Source: Aralia elata (lineage: Eukaryota > Streptophyta > Magnoliopsida > Apiales > Araliaceae). From it: a stretch of 64,000 nt of DNA. Each line of letters opens with the position of its first letter. Position 1 is the stretch's first letter. Shown one piece after another: positions 25,301-40,300 of this stretch. The translations under genes and the position numbers were made by a program. The stretch is from assembly GCA_034770075.1 (NCBI GenBank), contig CM068386.1:85905265-85969264 (forward strand), written 5' to 3'. Below the pieces are notes generated by a model, which was not told the DNA's origin, made no database searches, and saw nothing but the letters and a program-made list of their open reading frames with translations.

Positions 25301-28300
25301 ATAGCTACAATAAGTTTAATATTAATCAAATCAGAAAAAGTAGTTAGGCATGCTATCGTCATTCTGAAGCAGTATCAGGTTTTTATTATTGGACACTAAG
25401 CCCCTCCCAGTCAAAGATATATAGATAACTACCTATAACTCTTCCCCTTACTAATAAGACTTCCACCCACCTCTCTCAAGAATAACTACAATTACTAAGT
25501 TTTTGAAAATTCGAAATAAATTTTGAAAAACAAATACAGAAAGTAATGAAAAGAAAGTGAACACACTGTGCGTGCCACAGTTACCAGTTAGAAGAAAATA
25601 TAACAAGGAAATCATTCGGTCAAAATCTTTAATATTTATGATAATAACATACGTCATAAATTAATCATGTGGTTTTCAATTTTTCATCATCGAGAAGAAA
25701 TCTTGTTAAGAAATAAGCAAGCTTAAAGATTTTAATCATGATGGTAAATATTACAATTAGAAGGGAAATTACTACTGCTACATCTAGTAAGTAAAGCTGC
25801 TTCGTAGCAGGTTCGCTGTTCTGTACATAAGAAACTTCCAACCTTTTACAGCAGCTTGACTCATTTAGAATCACAGTTAACTCAATAAGTAAACACATTA
25901 GATGACCAGATGGAACAAAGAATGCTTTTCAAAACAACTCTTAAGACAGATGCATGAAGACATAATCAATTTCACAACACTCAACCAAAGCACTATGCTG
26001 TAAGCCTATAACATCAACTATCACCATACCTGCCCTCCCGTAGTCCTCGGAATGACAGAGACAGAAGCAATGTCTATATATGTTTGGGTAGTTATGAATA
26101 CATCAACGCAGACCTGAAATGTCGAGAAAAATGATAACTAAACATGAAGAATTGTAACACAATCACATATCTCAACCAACAGGCCTACAAGAATAAGAAC
26201 CAAATCTATCCATGTAAGGACACAATTAAAATGTCACCTGGTACTCAGCGAATTCAATAGCCATCGTCTTTAATGTTTTGTCTGCCGGTTCGAGCAACTT
26301 ATGAGCCTCCTAAATTCGAAAATCAATACTCACATAAGAAAATATTGATGCATTGTCAGTTTGTCACACGTTAAACTACTTGGTGTATATGCTTTACCAT
26401 GAAAGGTTTAGAAGCACAAACTAATGAACAATAAACCCCATGGACGACTACCTAAGCCTAACCCATGCTGCACTTCAATGGCTTTGGACTTTTCCAAACA
26501 AACCCAACATTAAAAACAAAAATTTACTGTTTCAAAAAACAGGATGCATGCAATTTCCAAAGCTTGATAGTCCAGCAACAAAGCAAACATGTCTCAGAAG
26601 CTCATACCTTCTCTGCTCCAGAGATATTAGTTCTACCTTCAGCCTCTCTAGCAGAAAGGGCTCCAATGCCAACAGATGGCAAAACTGCAAGGAAAAATAC
26701 AATAATAAGAACACCAAGATCCATAAATCTTGCAATAACTTTCCTAATTGGTAACTTTCCAAGTATATTAGGCATATCAGAATGTTTCGTCAAATCAATA
26801 TTTAAGAAACTGATTGCAGTACAGGTGCATTCCTTTATGGCAGACGAATTTTAAGAGAATAAGAAGAAAATGATCACAAGACAATTAGCAAAACTTTCAA
26901 GCACAATAAAGTAAGAACATTTTTTGGATAAAAGAATAAGATTTTATTGGTTAAAAGAGAAGAAAATACAACGCATGAGGAGGACAAGGAGTCCTCCCAA
27001 AAGAAAACGAAAGAAATCAAAGAAACACAGGAGCCAAAATGTCAGACAAGGCTAGTATAAACTGAGGGGCAGTTTGGTAATAGTACTTAGAAACTCCTAG
27101 AATTAAGGCAAATGTTTGTGTCATGTGAGTTGTTAGAGGGAATAGTAGTAATTTTTCTTGTTTTCTGTTCTTAGCAGATCCATGTGATCCTTTTTTATAT
27201 AAAGTGAGCAAAGCAAATGAGAGAGTAGAGAAATATATTATGAAATGTAATGCAATATGAGTCTCCTTTGTCTTCTTCCCCAATTCTAACTTTAATCTAA
27301 AACTACCCCTTTAATCCCCCGTTTTCTGGTTCTAGCTTGCAAACCCAGTCAAGCTTCAATGGAGACTTGACACAAAAATCAGAACATTAATTTAGCATCG
27401 TCCACTAATCTCAATGAAGATTGGACAAAGAAATTCCTCCAAAAGCTCCCATTGCATGAGCCTAAAGAGAATCAAAGAAAGACACTATCCCACAGCAGAT
27501 TAATATTCATTGTTTGTTCACAAAAAATTCTAGCATTCTTCTTGATCAAAATTCTCCACAAAATGACAAAACAAGCACATCTCCAAAAAATCCTCCCAAC
27601 CCTCGGATGGACAAAACCCTAAATCTGCATGGTAAAAGGCCTTCAATCGAAGAGGGACGTATCCAACTTTCAGCCATAACGCTAAACAAACAAGTCCACA
27701 ACCGCGAAGCCATTGAACAGTGAAGAAATAAATGAGAATGAGACTCACTATCCTATACACATAAAACACACATCTGTGGATAAAGATTTGTAAGGCCTAC
27801 TTCTCTGATCCATGTCGTTAGTGTTAAGCCGATTAAGGGTTAAGGATCACATAAAAGCCTTATTATTCGAGGGAGCCTTTGCTTTCCAAATATAAGAGGC
27901 TCGAGAAAAATGACAACCTGGACGATAACCTAACAAGTAAGTGAATAAAGAATGACAAGAGAAGACTCCCAAAAGATCAAAACACGCACGCCAATCCAAG
28001 GACTTGGAAAAATAAGTAAAAAATAGATAGAATTTAATGAGCTTACCTGACTGAAATACCATAAGTTTTCCTCCAGTACTCTTCATTGCCAAGAAAGCAG
28101 CCTAAGAAAAATAACAAAATGCATGTCAACTTCATATAAGCATATGACTGTGATGAGTGCCCTACAAGTTTACAGTTTGTCTTTATGCTGACACCCATAT
28201 CTACATAAAAGGCAGCTACTGCGACAAGAACATGTAGAGTTTAGCATTCACACTGAGGAATCATGGCAAGTAGGAATAAAACTTCAGTTAATTATCACCA

Positions 28301-31300
28301 AATAAGAAAGGAACATGCACCAGCCAATGAGGGTCAGGTTGTATAAACGAAAGCTGCCTATACTACTCATTTAAGCCTATGTTTAGGCTTTCTGGAACGT
28401 CTTTTAGTTCCAAAGAAGACAAAATAAGAATTTACAGGTGAAGGTCGACAATTCACTAGAGAAGATATGAAGCAAGATTATCCTGCATAAGATGTACTAC
28501 AATAGAAGCTTTTGGCTCCACAATGCATGTGAATTACTTTCTTAGTTATTCTATGGGTAGATTTTATGTACATAATAAGCAAGTATAAAATGGCATACCT
28601 TGATTGCAGCACCGAATGCTGAATCAGCAGTTCTATTATTTTGAAACATGGTGGGGATGTTTTCCAGCAAAAGATCCAGATGTTGTCGGCACTGAAACCT
28701 CAAATAACCAACCAGTTTCACTTATAAAAAAAACACTTGAAAAATTACCAACAGAAGAAAACACAAATCAAATCATTAGCAAATCTTGTTTCTAACACTT
28801 TAAAGCATATCTATATCTACCGAAAAACTAATAACTGAAAGGTAGAAATTTTACAGAGCTAACCTCAGAAAGTTGAACAATAACATCACTTTGGAGAGGA
28901 GTGTAAACATCTTGTATATCAGGAACAATAAGCATCAGTGGCTGCAAACAACAGATCAAATGCTAGAAATGAGCATAAATTTCAAATACATCTGTTTCAA
29001 ATTGTTTTGCAACAACTTCTACTTTTATTTCTGCCTTTTTGCTATAAATATGGATGTGCTGTTGGATTAGAATATCAGTAACAACATCCTACATAATGTT
29101 TTAACATGGGTAACATGATCAAACAGAACATCATAGGGTGAATTTTTGAGCAAAAACGGGTTTTAAAAGAAAAGCTAGATATTACAAATGTTTCATGTCA
29201 GAAAGGTAAATATAATGTTACTCGTGTAAACAAATATGTAGAAGATTTGTCTAGAAGTGAGCTATCTTTATTTCTTTTTTCTTCTTTTTGACAAGTTCTC
29301 CACAAAGAGCTACCTATTTTCTATCGGAGTACATATATATATATATATTAAATTGAAAAAGATAGAAAGGGGACCATCTAATTTCTAAACAGGGCAAACA
29401 AGGCATTGGAAAAAATGAGGAAAAATATTACAATTGTATAAACCTGCTGTAATGCGCGTTTCAGATTGTAAAAATGAATGGTTGAGTCAAAAGTAGCAAT
29501 TCCCACCATTGTCCGAGGACCCTCCTGCAGGAACAGTTAGAGGCTTTTCATCTTCTACATGAAATAAGAGTACACTAGTACAGAAACAAAATAATGTCTA
29601 ATGAAACATGCATTACCATGATCACAACCTTTATTTAGAAATATTTTAGTACCATTCCCAACACTTGCCAACATATAACCAATGTTTTGAAAACTAGACG
29701 ATTTATTAGACAGGAAATGCGTAACAGGTTAGCGGTTCAACCGCCTGGTCAACTGTAATATCATAATTCCGTCAAATATATATTAACTAATAAATAATAT
29801 TACATACGTAATTTTTTTTAGGAGTGTTCCATATCTTTAGCAATTAATGATTAATTAATGTAGGGTAAATCGTTATACAAAGAAGTAATACTAGTAAAAA
29901 GAAACGTACAACACGTGTTGATGTACTATACTACTTTGTAAGCCAACTAACACATGTTGATGTACTATACTACTTTGTAAAACAACTAATGAATACATAA
30001 CTACATAAGTACATAACCCTATTAACCGTACTGTGTGCTGTCCTTTATGGCTTGTGAGAGAGAGAATACTCAGAAGTCAGAACCACCAATATACAGCAGC
30101 ATTGCCAATCGGCCCAATCCCAACAGAGAGAGAGGAGACAGAGTTGCAATCGCCAAAGAGGGGGGAGAGAGAGAGAAACTGCTGTGTTCCAGATCCTCTA
30201 GGGGTCAAACTCAAATGTTTTTATATTTTCTGGCCAGGCAAACTGACCCATATATGTTACACAAGTATCGGGCAAAATCATAGTATCATTCTACACATGA
30301 TTTGGATACAATACACGCCATTCTCAAAGAATGTTTGTCTCTTACCAAATCGTATGATAAGTATCGCGTATCGTACGATTTTGACAACTATGCGGAAGAC
30401 GCAAAAGTTAGAAGCATCTGTGAAGGCTACTAATAAATCGTCTTCAATCCATTGTGAGGCCTATATATAGAGAGAGGAGTGCAAAGTAAAAGAGGGGCGC
30501 ATGCACAAGGATCGGACACAAATTACGCAACTCCCATTACCCAATTGCACAAAAGAGGAAAACGGAGCGATCGGAGGCCTCACCCCCATGAGGGACTGGC
30601 CACTAGGGGGCCTCATCCTCCGTAAGGACAGCAACTAGGGCATCCAATCTCCATGAGGGGGCTGGCCAATACACTTCTTTTTGAGGTCCTATATATGCCA
30701 TATACCTCCAAAGCTGCAGCAGTTAAGAAACTCTCTGAAGAACAGCGATTTGAGACTAGATTATTAAAGAAGGAAGATTCAACAATGAAGGTCACTACCC
30801 TGAGTCGCATAGGAATCAGGATGGTGCATATATATGGGTTTTGGACTGTGAACAGGAAATTGGGGATAGCCAGGCTTCCTTAGAGGAGACATACATATAT
30901 ATAAAACCTGTAAATATCTAGGGCACAATTGCCCAATATATAGGCATATGTCTGGCATGTGAACTTAAAGGATTTCTTACGCCTATAGATAACCCCTCTC
31001 ACAATCATTTGGGGATTCCAAGCTCAGTCCATCCATTCTCTCCCAAGGCTCAGAAGAGTTCTGCCTCTCTCAATCCTAGGAAACATGCCCTAATTTCTCC
31101 CCTTTATCAAATGCTAATTAATCCCTATTGACTCTTAACCATAGTTGTCACGGCGCCCTAGCGAGTCATGGCGGTAGCCGACTTCCAGGACGCCTAGGCG
31201 ACAAGGCGACCGCCATGGTGTCCGTATGGCGACAAGTCGTTTACAATGTGTAATTTATATATTATTTATTTGAATTAACAAGTATATTGGCAATAAAATT

Positions 31301-34300
31301 TCATATACATTAAAACCCAAAACATAACACTATGGAATAACATTAAAAACACAATTATGTAAATACTTGGCAATAACAATCCAAAAATAAAACACTTGAT
31401 ATTAAAAACTAGTAAAAGAAATGAAGAATTCAACAAACACCACATAGAAAATAAAGTTGCAACCAACCATCACATATTACTAGTCTAATAACTAATAAAA
31501 CACCACATAGCAAGTCAAAATAATGTCTAGACTCTCTACACTAGTCTCTAAACATCGTTCAAGCAAACTCCATATAAATATAAGACAAACATATATAAAT
31601 ATATATAAATTTATATATATAATATATATATTTATATATATATATAAATTTATATATATATATATAAATTTATATATAACCAGCAGACTCATAAGTATAT
31701 ATATAACAATCAGAAAGGATAAGTTTATATAATATATATATATATATACATAACAAGCAGCCAATAGAAATGAATGATAAGGGAAATAAAAAAAAAAGCC
31801 AAACAGTAAACATAAGTACATAACTCTCACAGATATATCATATATAGCACTCGGTAGTCGGCACTAAAAAAAAGGAGCAACAGAGCAGCAGAGCAGAAAC
31901 GGGAAAGAAAAAAAAAAGAAGAAAATACCTGTCGAAGTGACGATCGGAGTCGCGCAGCATTGCCAGAAGGGACGTCGGAGTCGACAGTCGACGAGGTACT
32001 CTCTCTCTCTCTCGCAGTCTCTCTCGGTCGCTCTCACAGTCGCTCGTCGACTCTTCTCACTGTCGCTCGTCGACTTTCTCCTCTTCTATTGTTCGATCTT
32101 CGTTCCTGTTCTTCACTTCTTCTGCGAAGAAGAGCGAATCAGTTCGACTAGGGCTAGCCCAGTTCCAAGCGACGTCGTTTAATATATTTTTTAACCCAGT
32201 GGGTCGATCCATACCCGGAGTATCCAAGTCGGTCGATCTATCGGAAAGTCGTCGAAGTCGACGCCGAGTCGTCCAAGGCGACAACTGCCTCTGCTAGGCG
32301 CTCAACTTTCAACCCAAACCCAAGTCGCACGGTCGCCTTGTCTGTTACTCACCGACTGGACGCCTTGGCATCGCCTAAGCGACGCCTTAACAACTATGTT
32401 CTTAACCCTCCAGCAACAAACCCTAAAATAATTTCGTGGATGAAGATTTCTTTGCTTACACATTGCAACCAAGATAACAGATCGGGCATGATTCAAAAAG
32501 GCAACAATTTACAGAACCAGTCTTCACTTGTAAAACTATGTAGGAACAATGCTAAGAACATAACCTGAATTCTGGAGCTTTTTTAAACAGTAAGCCAGTA
32601 TATCAAAGCGATTGAAAGCTCTAATCAGTATTCCAAATTTGCAGTTCAATCAAGTAGGATTCCTCTTTCCCTCTAGAAGCTTATTAGAAAATATATACAT
32701 TGTCATCTATGGTCCTATATAAATCCTAATGACACGAACTCAAAATCATCCAAATATGAAGGCAATTCATTATGGAGACTAAGTTTATGTAGTGCTTTAG
32801 AAAATCACATTGTCAAACAAGTAGTTTAATGAACATGCATAATCTGGTGTCTCAACATTCTGGAAAAGACATAAACTTACAGGAAGATCAGCAACAACTT
32901 GGTTGATCGCACTACAAGCTGCCGCAGTTGCACCAGTCTGTATGGCGTTCATGGACACATCAACGAGGAAGAAAAATACAGCTGGCATTGGATCACGCAC
33001 CTGGAAATAAATAAAGTAATGATGATAAAGTATACTCTTCCAGTACTGCAACAAATCCTAGTTTGATTTCAACTGGTATCCTCTATGCTGGTCTTAGAAT
33101 AAATTCATACGGAAATTTGTTATTTATCAACTCCAACTACTGTCCACTCATAGTCAAAGAAGGTTCAATACATAAAAAAGACATTGGTACATGCCAAAAA
33201 AGAGGATCATAACCATGTATTCTTTGGTAGCAACAAATTCAACTGTTCCTCTACATAGTTCAGGCCTTTCATCAGCATCTCTACGCCTCCCATCTGGGCC
33301 TAAATTGCAGTGATATTCACGGGGGGTATCATCTGTAAATCCTGAAAAAATGCAATTCCTAGCCAAGTTACAACAGTAATAGCTGCATACTATATTCTAA
33401 AAGAGCTTAAGACAGAAAACTCACTACATTTATTGGCAGTAAAAAATTGGGATGTAGATATGTTGCTTCATATGCTAGCCAGGAAGCATTGGGCCCCAAT
33501 ACATTCCACAAATGCAATTTAAACAAAAAGCATATACTAAAAATGTTGTTAACTACAAGGTCATAATCCAAACTCCAAGGACAGAAAAAGATAAGAACAT
33601 TAATAGAGCAAACAACTGTGGCATACATGATCTATCAGAAAGCTACAAAAAAAGAGAGAGGATTCCAATCTTCTGCAAGATAAAGCTAAAGCAATACCAA
33701 ATCTAAAACCTTCCAAAACACTTGATATTGTTGGGAACCAAAGGAATAAGCAACGACTAGACGATTAGTTGTTCGGTCGCTGCTGGAAGTGCAAGTCGAC
33801 AGCTCGACTTGGTTGCCGTTGCTTAAGTCATGTGACTTGAGCAGTTAGTCATCGCCTAGTCGGTTCAAGTCGACGATTTTCCCGACTTAATATCTATTCG
33901 GACAACTTAAAACAAACCCAAATTTTAATTTACCCCACCCAATTAAAGATCTAGTCAAATATACCCAAACAAGTATGAGATCAAAGGTTTACTTCGGCTA
34001 AGAAAAAACACTAATAGCAAAGAAGAAAAGGGAACTTACACATTCTAAACATCGGCAGCAAAAAAAATCAGCAAACAGCTTAATTATGTTATTGTGTTAT
34101 GTAGATATCTAAATGGCAGATAGTTCGGGAGCCAAAAGTTATGATATGAGCAGTGGCGAAGCCAGAACTTTTATCCAGTGGGGTCAAAATATTGTGATTC
34201 TATAAATAATTTCGCGGGGGTTGCGCCCCCGAGCTAATTTTTTTTAGATAATTTTGTGCTTTCCGATCGGTTGCATATGTAAAACATGTATTTAATTACA

Positions 34301-37300
34301 ATATTGGTAATATAACATTATATATATATATACATACACCCCTTATTGACCCCTAATACTCCTTTCTAATCACAAATTTGTTAATAAATATTTAAATTCC
34401 TTATGTTATGAAAATAATCTAAATTAGATTATTATTTATTTTAAAAATATTAGAGGAAGATGCATACATAAAGGAGTAGAACTAATATGGAATTGAGAAA
34501 GTTATAAAAATTTCAATTTGACCCTGTATATTAAAAAATTTATAAAATTTCAGTGGGGTCAATTTGTTCATTATACTTAATTTTTTTCTAAATTTATCAT
34601 ATATCATAAAATAATTTTTTTTTTCAGTGGGGTCAATTGACCCCACACCCTCCTATGTGGTTTGATTTTTATTATCAATTATATTTGATGGTTTTGAATG
34701 TGAAATTGTAATTCATGTATGTTAATTATAAATTGAAATTTTAAATTTAAATAATTATTCATATATATATATATATATATATATAAGTATTGTAAATTAT
34801 TTGTCGTTTTACTGGCAACTAGTCAACTGGTCGCTTAGGCAGTCAGCCACCGACTCGCTTCGACTTAACGACTTGACAACTATGATGCTTGTTAACCCCA
34901 ACTAAATTAAGATGCTAAAATATCAACTACTAATGTATCATAATTTTGCGACGAAGTATTAGGTGGACCACAAAATAGAAATACTCACCACATAAGTTAC
35001 AAATGAACCGTCTACCCTGATCAATGAACTTCATAAAAGGATTTATGTAGCCTTTGCAACGAGAACATCGAACCGGACCACTTTCACCAAAATCCACGAC
35101 CTAGAAAACAAGGTAATATTAGTTATGTAAGCGGTAGAATGCATTCACTAAATTATTTTACTTTATATACGATGCATTTAGTAAATCATTTGATGCTTTA
35201 CATAACCGTAAGCAATGGCAATCTCTTATATTATTACCCTATATTGAGGCAAAAGTGTAAAACAATACACAAAGATATTACTTTTAAAGAGAAGGGAACT
35301 CCTATAACCACAAATCATGACTGTAGAATGTACAGACATAAATAAGAATTTGAATAAATCAGAAATCATTTTATTATCATGCCAGCAGGTCTCAGATATA
35401 TCTTTGAAAAGGGAAAAAAAGGCAGAGAAAGCTTACTGAAATTAACACGCTAACAATTTTTAATTGATATAGTATTGTCCAACGTCTGAAAACTCAAATC
35501 TTGAAAGCACATACACTTATTAAAATGGTTACGCATGTGGCAAAAACACATATATGGCATCCCAGTACTTAACAAAATTCTCGGACATTTATCTGGCATT
35601 TCATCGCCTTGTTCATAATATAAAAATCTTCATTTAAACACATGTCCAACACTTTTGACAATCAAAAACACATGACAACAGACATTGAGAAATTACTTTC
35701 TTGAGCATTAAGTCACTAAAAACAATAATTACAAAGCTCCCACCATTTATCTCTCACAGAAGTTGTACTTTTTTCTGTGCGGGACTTATAAAATTTCGAA
35801 CAAAGGGGGAGAAATCTGAAGAGCATCAACTCCTCCCTCACTCAATTCACAAAAACAAATGAAACAATTCCACAATTTCCCATGTAACCAAAACGCCTCA
35901 CTTCTTTCTTCTTGCTTAATTGTCACCCAAGATGTAGAATATTGTCCACATACAGCTTTCAATCGTCAGATCTTAGCTTCGTATCAAAGATCACTGATAC
36001 CCTGATTATATAATTTCTCACATCAAATAAATGACAATTTCCACGACATAAAAAGGATATTGCAGCTTATTTAAGGCATTTGTAGAAAGGTGTAGTGCTG
36101 GCATGACTGAGGCCGGAATGTTGATTGTTGACAATTGGATATTAATGGGTGTCAACATATATATAATAATAATTTACTGGTCATAGCATATGCTTAATTT
36201 GCCATGGATTTCAGTTCCAGGATAAGTTGCTACAGATATTTCATAACACTGTTTAGTTTTAATAGAATCAACCAAAAAAAAAAAAAAAACTTCACAAACC
36301 ATTTAGATTTTAGTGTAGAACTAAATATGCAATATACGGGTGGAATCAATGCCTTACTTGAATGGGCTCCTCGGACTGATGAGGAAGAGCCAAGGGCTGG
36401 ACCAACAAAGCCAACTGCATCCCAGATGTTCCCAGAAGATCGTTAGTGCAAGGAATCTGTTAAGATAGCAAAAATTATCAGATGTTTGAATAAGTAACCA
36501 TAAATATGATAAAGTACTAATCATAAAGTTTGTGGCACATTATAAATTGCCAGAAGTTTTTTTTAAAAAACAATTGAGTGTTCATATGCAAAGGTGAGAA
36601 TAAGAGTATGGATTTGAAAGAACTAATCATAACCTGATTGATTGTGCACCTCATGTAACGGGGACTGCAGTTCCCAGTGTCCTTGACAATATACTCACTT
36701 GTAGCAGGCTTCAAAAATAACAAGAAGTGATTAGAAAATAAGAGGCAATTAACACAAGGAAATACTAAACTAGAAGCATGTCATATAGTCTCATGCATCA
36801 GTATGTGTGTGTGTGTACCAAAACATACAGAGTCTATGCACCAATTATATCACATTTCACATGAATACCCCAATCATAATTAAAGTGGAAAAAATGGCAA
36901 GAAGAAAAGTAATTTTTTTTTTATGAAAGAAGAAAAGTAATGTTAAGACAAAAGTCTACAACTCTAGCAAATAACTATATCTAGGAAACTCAGAAATCAA
37001 ACTTAGACTTCATTTCTGGTGAAGGGTCAGATATAGTACCGGAGGAGGATTTGCCTGATTGCCCTGACGTGTTTCATGCAGAACGATCGATGAACTTGGA
37101 ATAGGGCGCGGAATTTGATTAGGATCAATTTTTGAAGGCCCTGCCACTGCAGTCCCTGTATGACTCATAGCAGGTGATATGGCCGCCATAGATTGATCTG
37201 GAGCTGGTGGTGGCATGCCAAACATCCTCGGGGGTTCAGCAGAACCAGGAATTGGTGGAGGTGGCACCACCTGAACAAAAAATTATATTCAGAATTCAAA

Positions 37301-40300
37301 CTCAATATGGAAGTGCAAAAAGGGAATGCATACATGGCCTTGTTTAATAGATGCAAATCAAGTACTCAAGCAAAGACAATAAAGCAGTCCATTAGAGCCT
37401 CAAGGAAAAGCAAATTTTAAGAATGGGGAAATTAAAGAATAGTGGCTCTTTCACGCTCGAATCTCCATGGAAACTTTTATTGTCAAATTCTACAGTAATT
37501 AGAAGTTATTTTAGGTTAATATTAATTAATAAAAGTATAATTTTTAAAAATCATGTTCCTACAATAAATAAAATGAAAAATAATAATTCAAGATAAAAAA
37601 ATTTATTAACAGTAAAATTCAAAATTTCCAAAAAAAGGAGTAAAAAAAATCACCAAAAAAATAAATAATTAAATAATAGTGAGTTTCACCTTAAAGAAAA
37701 AAGAGAAAAGAAAAGATTAAAGACCACTATACAGCGCTCCTACTAGTCAGAGCTAAACTTGGTATTATTTGACTTCCACCACCTGTTCTGTCTCTACATC
37801 AAAATTCAAACTCATCACCTTCGCAATCCCGCCACTATCCATAACCCAAAACCATCTTAGGCCCCCATCAATCAAGTTCTCAAAAAAAAATAGATAAAAA
37901 AATAGAGAAAAAAAATTTGGTCCAAAAGAAAGGTTATGGCTAAACAAAAAAAAAATTAGGATAGAGAGAGAGAAAATCTACAAATGTCTTCTTTCAGTGT
38001 TGAAACTCCTGATTCCCTTTAGATAAATCGATGCAACTTGAGCATAAAATTTACAACCAACACAAGTGAATCAAAGGTTATATCTTGGCCTCCACCTGAT
38101 CGGTTTGGTCCTTCTTGGAGATGGCGGAAAGACTTAGAATGGGATGAACGAAAACTTCAAAATTTGAAGAAAAGTTATGATTAAGCATTCAAATATTATC
38201 ATTATGCTCTCGTATTTGTGCAATACTAAACAAATATTACTTCCAAGTTGGTAAGCAACTCGAAGAGCATAAATTAACAAAGTAGAAGAAGACAATACAA
38301 GCAATTGGTAGTCGTGCTTGAAGAAAATACTCAGAAACTTATTGCAGCAGCGAAAGGTGGAAAAAATACTAGAAATATTAATTTTTAATTTTGGTTTTCA
38401 TCCAAGAAGAGCAGCCAGAATGGACAAAACCGAAACTGAAGATGTCACTGAAGAGGTTAAGGGAAGGCAATCTCCCAAAAATATTCACAAGCCAAGCATG
38501 ACTAACGTCAACGAACTACTTGACATTGACCATGTTGATTTATTATTTTCAGATAGTTCGTTTGCATCTCCTGCTTGTATCGAATTACGTTGTCTCTTAA
38601 CTGCCAAAAAGTTTGTGCTCATGGAGTGCAGTGTGGGATATTCAAGCTCGAAGGGATGACCACCCTTTGTTCATGTCCCCTTGTACAGCTGTACCTTACA
38701 TAAACTCAAGGCTGAACTTTCCCAAATGAAAGGAGGAATGACTATGTATACATGGATAATAACTCTAGGCGCTTAAGAACGTTATCTTTTAAGTCTTATA
38801 TATTTCAACTAAGAATGAAATCATAGTTATCAGAACCGGATCGAACCGGCCGGTTTAACCAGTTTGACTGGGAACCGGAGTTGTAACCCGGTCTGGTTCT
38901 GTTAAAAGACCGAATATGCAGTTAAACCGGGCTAAACCATATAAACTGGCTGGTTTTTTCTAAAACCGCTCAAACCGGCAGTATTATGCAAACCGGACTG
39001 GCTTTTTCTCTTTGTGTTGCTAAGCCCAGATTTCAATTAAAAAACACGGATCTATCTTTCGTTTCTTCTCAGTTGATATTTGAACTACTAAAAAAGGAAG
39101 AATGAGAAACAATAATTTAAAACCATTCACATCCATGTATCATCTTACCATAATTTTTCTAATTTCATTCTCAAAATATTAACCTTTTAAAATCACAAAA
39201 CCTTTAAACCCATCTGTATTTTGAAGCCCAATTTCTTCAATTTCTACCACCATAAAACAAAGAAATTCAAGGATAAGGAAGTAGGTGAAATCGGTGGAGA
39301 CGAGGAGAAGAAAAGAATAAGAGAAAAAAAAATGTGGGTGCACTTCCATAAGTGTGAAACGGTAAGGTAAGAGGAAGATGAAGAGATTAGAAAGGGAAGG
39401 GAATAGATAGAGAGAGAACCCATCAAGAATGTATTGATGTGAACCAAAAAGAGAACCCACGTGTTAAGTGGGTGATTGAACTGCTACTAGATTCCTTTTC
39501 TAAGACTAACACCAAGGCATTAAAAATGGATAAAGATAATCTATTTAATTGATGGGCTGATTTTACACCAACCATTTGGGCTTAAAACTCTTTTTTGGTA
39601 AATCTATTTGGCCCACGCTAAGAAATGTAAATTTCAACTTAAAATAACAATAAATATAAAGTAAAATACAACTCATACATTTTTAATTAAATAATACATA
39701 TAAAAGCTGTGTAGTTTTAGTTAAATTAAGCTAATTCATATTCTACAAAAAATTCAAAAAAATATCCTACATAATTATTCTAACATATTAAAGAAAATGA
39801 GTACCACGGAGTCTTAACTTTCTCATTCAATTTAATTTATTTGTTATTAAGTTTATGTTATATAGTCTTTAGTTTGGTAATTTATACTTTTCTTTGTAGA
39901 AATGTATGTAATTTAGGGAATTATATGATATTATTATAGCTATAATTATTTTTAATCATTTAAATATTTTTTAAATTACTTAATAATAAAAATCCAGCTC
40001 AGCCGGTTCAGTAGCCGATTAAACCGTTGAACCAATGAACCATTGAACTGGTGCCTTGACCGGTTCAAGGTCCAGTCCGATTTTGATAACCATGAATTAA
40101 ATATGTTTTTCTTTTATGTAACTATAATAGGAGTCTAGGTTAATTAGGTTGTTTAAGAATTTTGAGCCACTACTTTCTCAGTTTAAGGTGGGGTTTGGTT
40201 CGCTTAATAGAAATTTGATGTAATGCAATAGCCTACGTCATGCAATAGAGTTGTAATGTAATGGTAATAAGTTATTATAACATATTTGTTTGGTTAGTTC

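Noticed and set aside
29683..30400. One hAT element from 29683 to 30397
   Set aside because: The two ends carry different subterminal words and the 8-bp flanks do not match.
38318..38659. 113-codon plus-strand open frame in intron 2
   Set aside because: No recognisable motif and antisense to the intron; nothing supports a gene.
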